A stretch of DNA of 64,000 bases from an uncultured Clostridia bacterium (GCA_947630015.1 CANRFY010000009.1:1-64000); one strand, 5' to 3'. Counted from the first letter of the stretch, positions 1 to 8,272 are shown. Numbers and translations: made by a program. The notes: a model not told the origin generated them from the sequence alone.

Positions 1-51
1 CGCCGTAAGGCGTGCAGCTGACCGATACTAATTGGCCGAGGGCTTGAACCT
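1..51 (+). rRNA. 23S ribosomal RNA, 3' end (partial)
   Basis: The first ~50 bases match the conserved 3' terminus of bacterial 23S rRNA: the block AGCTGACCGATACTAATTGG followed by CCGAGGGCTTGA is the strand that closes the terminal helix. Only the 3' end lies in the window. The exact mature end is uncertain by a few bases. Only about 68 nt separate it from tRNA-Lys, which leaves no room for a 5S gene at the usual downstream position. A short stem (CTTTT/GAAAAG, 100-115) lies in the spacer and may be a processing signal. Confidence 0.9.
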
Positions 52-119
52 CTTATGGTTCATTCGATTTGATCAGTATACGCGATCTTGTATCTTCTCC
101 TTTTCGGTTGAAAAGATTT

Positions 120-192
120 GCACCATTAGCTCAGTTGGTAGAGCAACTGACTCTTAATCAGTGGGTCCCGGGTTCGAGTCCCTGATGGTGCA
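120..192 (+). tRNA. tRNA-Lys (anticodon CTT)
   Basis: A 73-nt cloverleaf. The acceptor stem is GCACCAT (120-126) with ATGGTGC (185-191) and discriminator A192. The D arm starts TAGCTCAG. The anticodon stem ACTGA/TCAGT encloses the loop CTCTTAA, giving anticodon CTT at 153-155. The T arm carries GGTTCGAGTCC. No CCA is encoded. It follows the 23S gene closely and is probably cotranscribed with the rRNA operon. Confidence 0.97.
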
Positions 193-215
193 TATTTTTC
201 TTTTTATTTGATTGC

Positions 216-289
216 GCCTCCTTAGCTCAGTCGGTTAGAGCATCTGACTGTTAATCAGGGGGTCGTTGGTTCGAGTCCATCAGGGGGCG
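216..289 (+). tRNA. tRNA-Asn (anticodon GTT)
   Basis: A 74-nt cloverleaf. The acceptor stem is GCCTCCT (216-222) with AGGGGGC (282-288), including one G-U pair, and the discriminator is G289. The anticodon stem CTGA/TCAG encloses a loop with GTT. The T stem GTTGG/CCATC contains one T-T mismatch as read. No CCA is encoded. It lies 23 nt after tRNA-Lys and is followed directly by a terminator, so rRNA-Lys-Asn probably form one transcript. Confidence 0.95.
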
Positions 290-296
290 TAAACAA

Positions 297-332
297 ACTG
301 CCGGCAAGCTTCTTGCCGGCAGTTCTTTTTTT
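297..332 (+). terminator. Rho-independent terminator of the rRNA/tRNA operon
   Basis: Near-perfect stem: ACTGCCGGCAAG pairs with CTTGCCGGCAGT over a 3-nt loop (297-323), followed by TTCTTTTTTT. It ends the 23S-tRNA-Lys-tRNA-Asn transcript. Confidence 0.93.
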
Positions 333-354
333 ATAACATTTCTTTGATTCGATA

Positions 355-383
355 TTGAAAATTCCCATTTTATGTGATAGAAT
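355..383 (+). promoter_or_regulatory. Sigma-A promoter for the zinc-ribbon protein gene
   Basis: -35 TTGAAA (355-360), a 17-bp spacer, and -10 TAGAAT (378-383). It lies 50 bp upstream of the start codon at 433 and downstream of the rRNA operon terminator. Confidence 0.7.
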
Positions 384-432
384 TAAATCAATACAGCGAA
401 GCTGTCATTTTCCAAATAAGGAGATGCTAATT

Positions 433-1623
433 ATGAAATTCTGTCCCAAATGCGGGAACAAGCTCGAAGATTCCGCAATGTTCTGCTCTCAGTGCGGAAC
501 AAGCTTCGGAAATCCGCAGTCCGGAGCCTCAAATCCGCAGCCCCAGGGCGGCCAGCAGCAAAATCAGCAGTTCAGAACGATCCCGCAGCAGGTTCAAAAC
601 CCTGTTTACGGACCCGGGATTGCGGCGCAGAGACGCGTTGCGATGTCAATGATCACTCTCATCGCGATCGGAGCTTACTCGGCGTCGATCCTGTTCTCAT
701 TCATCAACTCGATCGTTCACGGAAACTCCATCATGGCGTACCTCTATGATTTAGCGTATCAGCTCAGGATCAACGAAATGGTGCGCGCGCTTAACGGAAT
801 GACCGCCCTCAACGTCCTTATGGCGTTCATCGGTTTGATTCCGGCGCTGCTGATCGCGCTCGGACTTTGGATGACGTATCTGAGTCTGACGAACAAGCAG
901 TCGATTCCGGTCAAGACCGAGGGCTTGACGATCATAAAAGTCGTTTTGATGATAGAGATGGTGGCGATGGCGCTCGTTTTGGTGATCGGTATTCTGATCT
1001 CGGGCTTCATGTTCCTCGGCCTTTTGATCGAAGGCGAGGATATGGCGTTCGCGTTCTTCGGCGCGCTTTTCGTTTTCGCGATCATTCTTGCGTTTGAGAT
1101 CCTGTACTACATACTGGCGATCAGAACAGTTTCGACGATAATGACGACGACGAAGACGGGAGTGCCGTCCGACAAGGTATCGCTCTTTATAGCGGTTTGC
1201 GCGTTCATTACGGGCGCATACAATTTCATCATGATGTTCGTGGGCTTCACGTTCCTCAAATTCCTCACCGGCCTTTGCACGACGGCGGCGCTGATCGGAT
1301 TCGGCATCATAATTCTGACATATCGCAACGAGATGAAGGCGGCGATGGCGCCGGGCGGATATCAGCCTCAGCCGATGCAGGCGCCGTTCGGCGGACAGTT
1401 CTTTAACAACATTCAGGCCAACGTATTCGGCCAGAGGCAGAACACGACGGCGCAGAACGTACAGAATCCGACGCCAAACACGCAGACTCAGGCACAGCCG
1501 CAGAATCAGACTCAGACTCAGTCGCAGACTGAGACGGTCGTTTGCCCGAATTGCGGCGCGTCTGTCACGAGCGCGGCGGGGACGAAGAAGTTCTGCCCGC
1601 ACTGTGGGACGGAGATTAAATAA
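433..1623 (+). CDS. Zinc-ribbon multi-pass membrane protein
   Basis: The 396-aa protein has a zinc ribbon at each end. The N-terminal one is CPKCGNKLEDSAMFCSQCG (residues ~4-22); the C-terminal one has CPNCG and CPHCG pairs in the last ~30 residues. Between them are about five hydrophobic segments (residues ~75-305) and Q/N/P-rich linkers, including a TQTQ-type repeat before the second ribbon. I chose the ATG at 433 because AAGGAG lies 9 nt upstream and the first ribbon begins at once; an upstream ATG at 355 overlaps the promoter. Proteins of this build are common in Clostridia and usually unassigned. Both ribbons are predicted to be cytoplasmic and to bind Zn. The specific function is unknown. 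Confidence 0.85.
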   Translation: MKFCPKCGNKLEDSAMFCSQCGTSFGNPQSGASNPQPQGGQQQNQQFRTIPQQVQNPVYGPGIAAQRRVAMSMITLIAIGAYSASILFSFINSIVHGNSIMAYLYDLAYQLRINEMVRALNGMTALNVLMAFIGLIPALLIALGLWMTYLSLTNKQSIPVKTEGLTIIKVVLMIEMVAMALVLVIGILISGFMFLGLLIEGEDMAFAFFGALFVFAIILAFEILYYILAIRTVSTIMTTTKTGVPSDKVSLFIAVCAFITGAYNFIMMFVGFTFLKFLTGLCTTAALIGFGIIILTYRNEMKAAMAPGGYQPQPMQAPFGGQFFNNIQANVFGQRQNTTAQNVQNPTPNTQTQAQPQNQTQTQSQTETVVCPNCGASVTSAAGTKKFCPHCGTEIK

Positions 1624-2026
1624 ATTGATTTATGGGGAGCGAAGGATTCTCTTTCGCGATTCTCACCATACCTAATATGAAGCTTTTGCAAAGTTAAAAA
1701 AGAGTTAAGGGTCTCTTTCTCGCAAGAAAGAGCCGATTGTGGATGAGGACCCTTTCTTCAAAAGAAAGGGTCCTCCCCCATACCCCCTCTCCAAAAGAAC
1801 AACGCGCGGTTGCTGTGTGCGAACAACTCCTCGCGTTGTTATTCTTTTATCGTGCAATTGCCATCGCCGCGCAAACAGTTCCGATTCACATGGATAAACA
1901 ATAGCTTCAAATCGGTTGGTATCGAATAATACTTGTAATAAAGTTTTTGCTTTGCAAAAAGTATGCGTACAGGGGAGAGAAACTTCTTATAAGAAGTTTC
2001 TCTCCCCTGCGACAAGTTGAATTATT

Positions 2027-2079
2027 CTTATTTCATCGCTTCCTCGACCGCGACGGCGACGGCGACGGTTGCGCCGACA
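2027..2079. repeat. Duplicated 3' end of the GGGtGRT gene
   Basis: Bases 2027-2079 are almost identical (about four differences) to 2172-2224, which hold the stop codon and last ~17 codons of the GGGtGRT gene on the minus strand. The copy keeps the coding sequence for the C-terminal AVAVAVEEA run and a stop, but is disconnected from any gene body. The two copies are separated by the 2084-2116 hairpin, so this looks like a local duplication around the gene's 3' end. Confidence 0.8.
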
Positions 2080-2083
2080 TTAT

Positions 2084-2116
2084 AATGGGGAACCTTTTTG
2101 TAAAAGGTTCCCCATT
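2084..2116. terminator. Strong stem-loop downstream of the GGGtGRT gene
   Basis: A 15-bp perfect stem (arm AATGGGGAACCTTTT) with a 3-nt loop. The arm ends in TTTT/AAAA, so it could terminate transcripts from either side. It lies ~57 bp beyond the stop of the minus-strand GGGtGRT gene. It is followed by CCCCTCCAAAAG, a block also seen after hairpins in the family-1 repeat. Confidence 0.55.
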
Positions 2117-2172
2117 CCCCTCCAAAAGCGGACTAAATCGTGTTCATCTTAAGTTCGCCCTGAAGATAAATC

Positions 2173-3171
2173 TTATTTCATCGCTTCCTCGACAGCGACT
2201 GCGACGGCGACGGTTGCGCCGACCATGGGGTTATTGCCCATGCCGATGAGGCCCATCATTTCGACGTGTGCGGGGACCGAAGAGGAACCTGCGAACTGTG
2301 CGTCGGAATGCATACGACCCATTGTATCCGTCATGCCGTAAGAGGACGGGCCTGCGGCCATATTATCGGGATGGAGTGTGCGTCCCGTGCCGCCGCCGGA
2401 TGCGACGGAGAAGTATTTGACGCCGTTCTCGTTGCACCATTTCTTATATGTGCCTGCGACGGGATGCTGGAAGCGCGTCGGGTTCGTCGAGTTGCCCGTG
2501 ATGGAAACGCCGACGTTTTCGAGCTTCATGATCGCGACGCCTTCGGGGACGTTATCGGCGCCGTAGCACTTGACGTCCGCGCGCGGTCCGTTCGAGTACG
2601 GGACTTCCTTTACGACCTTGACCGTCTCGGTGTAGGGGTCGAATTCCGTCTCAACGTATGTGAAGCCGTTGATGCGGGAGATGATGAACGCGGCGTCCTT
2701 GCCGAGTCCGTTGAGGATGACGCGCAGGGGCTTTGTGCGGACCTTATTCGCGTTCAGCGCGATCTTGATCGCGCCCTCTGCCGCCGCGAAGGACTCATGT
2801 CCCGCGAGGAAGCAGAAGCACTCTGTCTCGTCGGAGAGGAGCATTGCGCCGAGGTTGCCGTGCCCGAGACCGACCTTGCGGTTCTCGGCGACGGAGCCGG
2901 GGATGCAGAAGCTCTGAAGACCTACGCCGATCTTAGCCGCCGCGTCGGATGCCTTTGTGCAGCCCGATTTGATCGCGATAGCGGCGCCGACCGTGTATGC
3001 CCAGACTGCGTTTTCAAAGCAGATGGGCTGAGTCGAACGGACGATGGAATCGACGTCGATCCCCTTCGCCAGTGTGATCTCTTTGCATTCGTCGATAGAG
3101 GAAATGCCGTATTCTTTGAGTACGCCGAGGATCTTAGCCTCGCGTCTTTCGTAACCTTCAAACTGTGCCAC
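2173..3171 (-). CDS. GGGtGRT family protein
   Basis: A 332-aa soluble protein recognised by the signature SGGGTGRTLHPDN (residues ~259-271), which names the GGGtGRT family. The start has the motif MAQFEGYERREAKILGVLKEYG. The C-terminus ends in a small-residue run, GATVAVAVAVEEAMK. Members are found mainly in anaerobic Firmicutes and are typically adjacent to a NifU-like scaffold, as here (18-bp gap, scaffold upstream). No enzymatic role is established to my knowledge. The partner suggests iron-sulfur or metal-centre chemistry. The 3' end is duplicated at 2027-2079. Confidence 0.88.
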   Translation of the reverse strand: MAQFEGYERREAKILGVLKEYGISSIDECKEITLAKGIDVDSIVRSTQPICFENAVWAYTVGAAIAIKSGCTKASDAAAKIGVGLQSFCIPGSVAENRKVGLGHGNLGAMLLSDETECFCFLAGHESFAAAEGAIKIALNANKVRTKPLRVILNGLGKDAAFIISRINGFTYVETEFDPYTETVKVVKEVPYSNGPRADVKCYGADNVPEGVAIMKLENVGVSITGNSTNPTRFQHPVAGTYKKWCNENGVKYFSVASGGGTGRTLHPDNMAAGPSSYGMTDTMGRMHSDAQFAGSSSVPAHVEMMGLIGMGNNPMVGATVAVAVAVEEAMK

Positions 3172-3189
3172 TTTGATTTCCTCCTTTAC

Positions 3190-3906
3190 TTATTCCTGAC
3201 GCGGGTCAATATACTTGACCGCTTCGGCGAATCTGCCGTATGTACCCTTCGACTTTTCGTATGCTTCGTTCGGCTCCATGCCCTTCTTGATGAAGTCTGT
3301 CATTTTGCCGAGGGAGACGAACTCGTAGCCGATGACCTGATCGTCGGCGTCGAGAGCCATTCTCGTGCAGTAGCCCTCCGTCATCTCGAGATAACGGACG
3401 CCCTTTTCCTTCGTGCCGTACATCGTGCCGACCATCGAGCGTGCGCCCTTGCCGAGATCCTCCATGCCGGCGCCGATGACGAGGCCGTTGTCGGAGAAAG
3501 CGGACTGCGTGCGTCCGTATACGATCTGTAAGAACAGCTCGCGCATAGCGGTGTTGATGGCGTCGCAGACAAGGTCTGTATTCAGAGCCTCGAGGATCGT
3601 TTTGCCCGGGAGAATCTCAGCCGCCATAGCGGCGGAATGCGTCATGCCGGAGCAGCCGATCGTCTCGACGAGCGCTTCCTCGATCACGCCGTTTTTGACG
3701 TTGAGGGAGAGCTTGCACGCGCCCTGCTGAGGCGCGCACCAGCCTACGCCGTGTGTGTAGCCGGAGATGTCGGTGATCTGCTTCGCCGCGATCCATTTGC
3801 CCTCTTCGGGAATGGGCGCGGGATCGTGACGCGGACCCTTGGCAACTACGCACTGATGCTGCACTTCCGCGCTCATTGCGTATGGAGCTTCGCTTACATT
3901 GCTCAT
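3190..3906 (-). CDS. NifU/IscU-like iron-sulfur cluster assembly scaffold protein
   Basis: 238 aa. The core carries cysteines expected of a NifU N-terminal fold: GVGWCAPQQGACKLS (~54-68) and ETIGCSGMTHSAAMAAEIL (~82-100), with a further cysteine in NTDLVCDAIN. This resembles the IscU-type scaffold variant that is consistently paired with GGGtGRT proteins in Clostridia. It is first in a two-gene minus-strand operon behind a good sigma-A promoter (3971-3999). The cellular target is not evident from sequence. A separate role from housekeeping SUF assembly is inference. Confidence 0.85.
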   Translation of the reverse strand: MSNVSEAPYAMSAEVQHQCVVAKGPRHDPAPIPEEGKWIAAKQITDISGYTHGVGWCAPQQGACKLSLNVKNGVIEEALVETIGCSGMTHSAAMAAEILPGKTILEALNTDLVCDAINTAMRELFLQIVYGRTQSAFSDNGLVIGAGMEDLGKGARSMVGTMYGTKEKGVRYLEMTEGYCTRMALDADDQVIGYEFVSLGKMTDFIKKGMEPNEAYEKSKGTYGRFAEAVKYIDPRQE

Positions 3907-3950
3907 AAATATGTTACCTTCCTTTCATATAATGAAGTTCGGAATTTTGT

Positions 3951-3999
3951 GTGGGGTGATCCCACCTAACATTATATCACGCTTTTTGCGCGTTGTAAA
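3951..3999 (-). promoter_or_regulatory. Promoter of the NifU-like/GGGtGRT operon, with a small stem at the transcript start
   Basis: On the minus strand, -35 TTTACA (3994-3999), a 17-bp spacer and -10 TATAAT (3971-3976). Immediately downstream, near the expected start of transcription, an inverted repeat GTGGG/CCCAC (3951-3965) could be an operator or a 5' stabilising stem. Confidence 0.8.
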
Positions 4000-4176
4000 G
4001 TTATAAACGTCGACATAATTAAAAAAAGCGGTGTGGGGAAGGGGGGCAAAGGCGAGCCTTTGCAATTCTGTTCGATATTCCATTAGAACATTTAAAAAGT
4101 TTAGAAAAGCGTTAAGGCGATTCCTTCGCGATACGCGCGGTTTCTATTCTAAAACTTTTGCAAAGTTAAAGAAATA

Positions 4177-4765
4177 GTTAAGGGTCTCTTTGCTGGCCGG
4201 CAAAGAGACCCTTAACAATCCGAGAAAACGGCGTGCCGGTGGCGTCAATTCGGCTCCAGTCTGTGGAAAAAATCGCTTCGGGCGTAAACCGCGATGTTGT
4301 TTCGGTAAACAGCTTCGTGCCTCCGCGCGGCGCGTCGAGAGCGAGGCGATTCTGTCTTGGTTAATCGATTCCTGACATCGTCAGATTTCGCTCGTGTCGT
4401 GCGAACAGCTCCGACTCACAAAGAGATACGAGACGGCTCGTGCCGGTTGGTGCGCAGTTCTGTGCTTCCGTGAGTGTTTATGTCAGTGCGAACGCGATAT
4501 CGTCCCTGCAAACAGCTCCCACGCGGACTGATTCGACTGCGCCGTCTGAAATGTCGCAATCAATCCGACGCTGGCAGCGACGGACATCGCACGCGCGTAG
4601 TGCGCGCAGGTGGGGCTTGAAAGCCTACGGCACAAGGGATGAAGTGCGTCGATAGAGGGAGCGCATCGCGAGGAGCTGTTCGCAGTTAGTTTCAGCGCGT
4701 TGTTCTTTTGGAGAGGGGGTTCGGGGGAGGACCCTTTCTTTTGAAGAAAGGGTCCTCATCCCAAA
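4177..4765 (-). repeat. Family-1 multi-hairpin element, copy 2
   Basis: Read on the minus strand it has the standard order: AAAGGGTCC-type stem, CCCCC/CCCTCTCC block, CAAAAGAACAACGCG block, ~300 nt of conserved GC-rich sequence (including TGCCAGCGTCGGAT and CGCGTGGGAGCTGTT), then a near-perfect 40-bp palindromic stem at 4177-4216. Its 3' portion (GACGCCACCGGCACGCCGTT) matches copy 5 and differs from copies 3, 4 and 7, so there are at least two subtypes. Confidence 0.75.
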
Positions 4766-4899
4766 CTGGCTCGGTGCGCTTAAAGATAATTATTTAGATA
4801 AGTTTTGTTCTTTTCAATAAAAAACTTGACGCCACCTTTTTTACGAGGTGAGCTTCTTATTAAATGAGCTTTTTATATTGAAAATATAAGAGCAGTTTT

Positions 4900-5554
4900 G
4901 AAATGAAAAGAACCGTTAATTTTGAGGTGAGCTTCTTTTCTTTGGGAAAGAAAAGAACCTCCCTCGTACACCCTCAAGAAAAGAAACACGTTGCCCGTTT
5001 TCTTGGCAAGAAATTTGTAATTGTTTGTTGCCCACTTGCTTGGCGAAAAGCAAGCTATCGCCGGTTGCCTTGTTCCACCTATACCAGCCAAAGTGAAACT
5101 GTTGTTTCCCTTTGTGAATCCAATTTGTTAGCACTACGCGAGGATAATATGACGCTACCATAATCGATTAACCACGACGCTGACGCCTTAGTCTCGACCC
5201 GTTCGCGGCGCAGCCCTATCACCTTTGCCAACACAAAATCGCGTTTGCCCTGACATAATCCCTCACGGATGCACAAAACTGCGCGCCAACCGGTGCGAGC
5301 CGTCTCGTATCTCTTTGTGAATCGGAGCTGTTCGCACGACACGAGCGAAATCTGACGCTGTCAGGAATCGATTAACCAAGACAGAATAACATCGCTCTCG
5401 ACCCGCCACGCGGAGGCACGAAACTGTTTACCGACATAATATCGCGGTTTACGCCCTAACAAATTTTGCCACCGATTGAATAACGTCGACGCCACACGGG
5501 AGCCTCTTTCGGGATCGTTAAGGGCCTCTTTCTTGCGAGAAAGAGGCCCTTAAC
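4900..5554 (+). repeat. Family-1 multi-hairpin element, copy 3 (diverged)
   Basis: The 3' half (about 5230-5554) closely matches copies 4, 5 and 7, including GGATGCACAAAACTGCGCGC and the closing stem. The 5' half is strongly diverged but keeps the architecture: a stem built from a different sequence (GAGGTGAGCTTCTTTTC...) followed by CCTCCCTCGTACACCCTC and AAGAAAAGAAACACGTTGC, parallel to the GC-rich blocks of other copies. An internal partial duplication is visible at ~5100-5180. Confidence 0.6.
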
Positions 5555-5875
5555 ATAATTTAAAAACTTTGAAAAAGTTTGTTAAAAGGAATGGCGAGGA
5601 TTGCAAAGGAAAATCATTTGCCCCCGCACCTCTTTGCTGGCCGGCAAAGAGACCCTTAACTCTTTTTTAACTTTGTAAAAGTTTTAGATTGGGAATGGCG
5701 AGAATCGCAAAGGAATCACATTAACTCTTCTCTAAACTTTGCAAAAGCTTCAGATTAGAAACGGTGCGTCGCACATAGCTGCGCGGGGCATCGGGGCAAA
5801 GCCCCGAACAAAACAAAATCGGGCGGCATATTAAATGCCGCACCGATTTGGGGACATCGCCCCGATAGGAGGATA

Positions 5876-6331
5876 TTATTCTATATCGAGTCTGCGCGAC
5901 TCGGGCGTTTCGGTCTGCTTTTTCGGAAGCGTGAGACGGAGAACGCCGTTATCGTATTTCGCCTTGATCTTATCCGTGTCGACGGCGGAGACGTCGAACT
6001 GACGGCTGTATTTGCCGTAGGAACGCTCGACGCGAATATATTTGCCGCGATTTTCCTTTTTCTCATGCTCGGAGTGGCGCTCCGCATTCACGGTGAGCGT
6101 ATTGTCCGTAAGCTCGAGATGAATATCCTTTTTGTCGAATCCGGGCAGATCGGCTTCGAGAACGTAGCTGTCGCCCTCGTCCGTTATGTCCGTCTTAAAT
6201 TCCGCGATGCCGCCGCTTTTGAAAAAATCGTCGAACGGCTCGTCGAAGAATCTTTTCTCGAATTCCTCCATTTCATGGAACGGATTGTACGAGATGCTGT
6301 TGTTTCTGCGGTAAGGTCTGAGTTCAAACAT
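5876..6331 (-). CDS. Hsp20/alpha-crystallin family small heat shock protein
   Basis: 151 aa. After a short N-terminal region (MFELRPYRRNN; FHEMEEFEKRFFDEPFDDFF) comes an alpha-crystallin domain at ~45-140, with the characteristic DLPGFDKKDIHLEL, the strand NTLTVNAERH, and the late motif YDNGVLRLTLPKK (A-x-x-x-NGVL-x-L type). It acts as an ATP-independent holdase for unfolding proteins in the cytoplasm. The start follows an AGAGG ribosome binding site. No CIRCE inverted repeat is visible upstream. It is monocistronic. Confidence 0.95.
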   Translation of the reverse strand: MFELRPYRRNNSISYNPFHEMEEFEKRFFDEPFDDFFKSGGIAEFKTDITDEGDSYVLEADLPGFDKKDIHLELTDNTLTVNAERHSEHEKKENRGKYIRVERSYGKYSRQFDVSAVDTDKIKAKYDNGVLRLTLPKKQTETPESRRLDIE

Positions 6332-6548
6332 AATAAATACCTCTTTTCAGTATATGATTTATTATGCCTGCCCTTAGTTTTTTTATTCCGATAGGGTCGG
6401 TAGACGGGAAGTCGGGTTTTCGTTATGCGCCGCGCCGGCGCCGTATGCACATCGGTTTCGCCTTCTTTCTTTTTACAGTTTAATTGTAGTTCCCGTATTT
6501 GACGGATATGTGACGGCTTGGTCAAACATTTGTGAAATTTTCGATATG

Positions 6549-6577
6549 TTGACAACGGCGGCTCGCCGTGGTATCAT
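6549..6577 (+). promoter_or_regulatory. Sigma-A promoter of the Lgt-like/CPBP/XRE genes
   Basis: -35 TTGACA (6549-6554), exactly 17 bp, -10 TATCAT (6572-6577). It lies ~46 bp upstream of the Lgt-like start. The region 6332-6548 shows no gene. Confidence 0.85.
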
Positions 6578-6623
6578 GAAAGTCGGACAAATGCGCCGCG
6601 CCGGCGCGGAGAGGCGGTAGGAC

Positions 6624-7376
6624 GTGTACCCATACGATATTATCCCCGGGATCGGGCTATATGAGATATTTTATGCGCTCGCGCTCTGCGCGGCGATCAT
6701 TGTGCTGCGGATAATGTGCGACAAACTGCGGTTCGAGCCGGCGGTGTATAATCTTGCGCTCGGCTCCGCGATCGCGGCGATCGCGGTCGGCTACTGCGCG
6801 TCCGTGCTGACGCAGTCGTTGTACGATTATATTGAAACGGGAACGTTCCGCCTCGGCTCGGGGATGACGTTCTACGGCGGATTGATCGGCGGCATCGCGT
6901 CGTTTATCGCCGTATATTTCGCGGTCGGGAAATTCCGTCTGCCGAACGGCGAGCATAGGAAGCGTTTTATGCAGCTTTCGGATATAGCGGCGTGCTGCGT
7001 CTGCACCGCGCACGGGATAGGGAGAATAGGATGCTTTTTCGCCGGATGCTGCCACGGCAGGATCACGGATGCGTGGTACGGCGTCAATAACGCCGCCGTC
7101 GGCGCAAAAACGGTTCCGGTCCAGCTTTTCGAGTCCGCGTTTCTCTTGGCGCTTGCGGCGCTGCTGATCGCGCTCACACTGCGCGGCCGCCATGTGGCGG
7201 CCGTATACATGATCGCATACGGCGTATGGCGGTTTGGGATCGAATTTCTGCGCGCCGACGACAGAGGCGCGACTGTGATCGCGGCGCTGACGCCGTCGCA
7301 GCTGACGGCGATTTTGTTCGTATGCGCGGGCGCGGCGCTGGCGATTTGGCAGAGAAACAGGCGGGGCGCCGTATGA
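6624..7376 (+). CDS. Prolipoprotein diacylglyceryl transferase (Lgt) family membrane protein
   Basis: 250 aa with about seven hydrophobic segments. It shows the Lgt-type motifs MTFYGGLIGG (81-90) and HGIGRIGCFFAGCCHG (130-145), then VPVQLFES and a late RFGIEFLR. The central motif has cysteines where canonical Lgt has the N/E-rich GRxGNFxNxE sequence, so this is the Cys-rich Lgt-like branch rather than textbook Lgt. It may transfer diacylglycerol to prolipoproteins or act on another substrate. It is first in a short operon: its TGA overlaps the ATG of the CPBP gene. Confidence 0.82.
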   Translation: MYPYDIIPGIGLYEIFYALALCAAIIVLRIMCDKLRFEPAVYNLALGSAIAAIAVGYCASVLTQSLYDYIETGTFRLGSGMTFYGGLIGGIASFIAVYFAVGKFRLPNGEHRKRFMQLSDIAACCVCTAHGIGRIGCFFAGCCHGRITDAWYGVNNAAVGAKTVPVQLFESAFLLALAALLIALTLRGRHVAAVYMIAYGVWRFGIEFLRADDRGATVIAALTPSQLTAILFVCAGAALAIWQRNRRGAV

Positions 7377-8224
7377 TGAACGGAAAAAACGAACGCGGAG
7401 GGGCTTTAGCCTCGCGGCAGAGATTCGGCGCGGCGCTTGCTGTTGTGGGCGGCGTCATGCTTATAGTGCTTATGACGTATGGGATCGCGGGCTTCGACGC
7501 CGCGGACGCGGGGCGTCTGACGGCGACGAGAGCGTGCGGGTCGGTCATATTTATCGGCGTGATAATGTATCTCGGCTACAAACCGACGGGGGCCGCGGTC
7601 GGGGCGGGGATCAAAGAGCGCGCGGCGATCATACTGCCCGCGTTCGCGGTGGCGGCGAACAATTTCCCGATCGCGGCGCTCATATCGGGCGACGCGGCGA
7701 TCACGGCCGGCGGGGATGTGATCGTGCCGCTCATGGCGGAATGCTTTTTCATCGGACTATTTGAGGAGACTGCGTTTCGCGGCGTTATGCTTCTGTCGCT
7801 CGCGGACAGATTCGGGCGCGGCCGCCTGTCGCTGTTCGCGACGGCGGCGATCAGCTCGGCGGTATTCGGCGCGACGCATTTATTGAATCTGTTTGGCGGA
7901 GCGGGCGTCGGCGGAACACTGCTTCAGGTCGGATATTCGACGCTGATAGGCGGGATGTGCGCGCTCATACTGCTCACGACGGGGAGCCTTGCGTCGTGCG
8001 TGCTGATCCATGCTGTATACGATCTCGGCGGCTGCATCGTTTCGCGCGCCGGAGAGGGACGCATATGGACGCCGGCGCAGATCGCGGTCACGGCTGCGGT
8101 CGGGGCGGCGGCGTTCGCGTACTATGTGATATATGCGGGCGGCAGGCTCTCACGCGAACGCGCGCAGAGAATGACGGGAGCGGGGGCGAAAACGGATGAA
8201 AAAAAAGACGGAAAAAGCAAGTGA
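7373..8224 (+). CDS. CPBP family intramembrane metalloprotease (Abi family)
   Basis: 283 aa with about eight hydrophobic segments. It carries the CPBP/Rce1 motifs: EETAFRG (131-137, the E-E-x-x-x-R motif), FGATH (165-169) and HAVYD (213-217), which supply the glutamates and histidines of the intramembrane active site. I chose the ATG at 7373, overlapping the preceding stop by 4 nt; an upstream in-frame start would overlap the Lgt-like gene by 150 bp. Substrates of bacterial CPBP proteins are mostly unknown; roles in bacteriocin immunity, signalling or peptide processing are described for relatives. Confidence 0.9.
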   Translation: MMNGKNERGGALASRQRFGAALAVVGGVMLIVLMTYGIAGFDAADAGRLTATRACGSVIFIGVIMYLGYKPTGAAVGAGIKERAAIILPAFAVAANNFPIAALISGDAAITAGGDVIVPLMAECFFIGLFEETAFRGVMLLSLADRFGRGRLSLFATAAISSAVFGATHLLNLFGGAGVGGTLLQVGYSTLIGGMCALILLTTGSLASCVLIHAVYDLGGCIVSRAGEGRIWTPAQIAVTAAVGAAAFAYYVIYAGGRLSRERAQRMTGAGAKTDEKKDGKSK

Positions 8225-8272
8225 CGGCAAGCGCGGCGCGATCGCTTTACAGCGTTTTTTGCGGAGGGAATC

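Larger units (their letters stand above)
1624..2172. repeat. Repeat-rich gap: family-1 element copy 1 (partial) and palindromes
   Basis: No convincing gene. At 1700-1950 is a partial copy of the dispersed family-1 element: a hairpin made of AAAGGGTCC arms near 1750, then the CCCCCATACCCCCTCTCC block and the CAAAAGAACAACGCG block. A perfect 40-bp palindrome lies at 1970-2009 (arm CAGGGGAGAGAAACTTCTTA). The 53-bp stretch 2027-2079 repeats the 3' end of the next gene. A 15-bp stem (AATGGGGAACCTTTT arm) lies at 2084-2116. Rightward transcription from the zinc-ribbon gene and leftward transcription from the GGGtGRT gene converge here. Confidence 0.8.
4000..5875. repeat. 1.9-kb non-coding region with two family-1 elements
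   Basis: No believable gene. Copy 2 of the family-1 element runs on the minus strand (about 4177-4765): the stem at 4177-4216 (GTTAAGGGTCTCTTTGC arm) is its 3' end and the AAAGGGTCC stem at ~4730-4757 its 5' end. Copy 3 runs on the plus strand (about 4900-5554), is diverged and more AT-rich at its 5' end, and closes with the stem 5517-5554 (GTTAAGGGCCTCTTTCT arm). A further stem of the same type is at 5631-5660. Short ORFs here only reflect hairpin arms. Confidence 0.8.

Noticed and set aside
4190..5342. Several 60-110-residue ORFs in the 4-5.6-kb gap
   Set aside because: All lie inside repeat copies 2 and 3, appear on both strands, share peptides made by hairpin arms, and have no ribosome binding sites.
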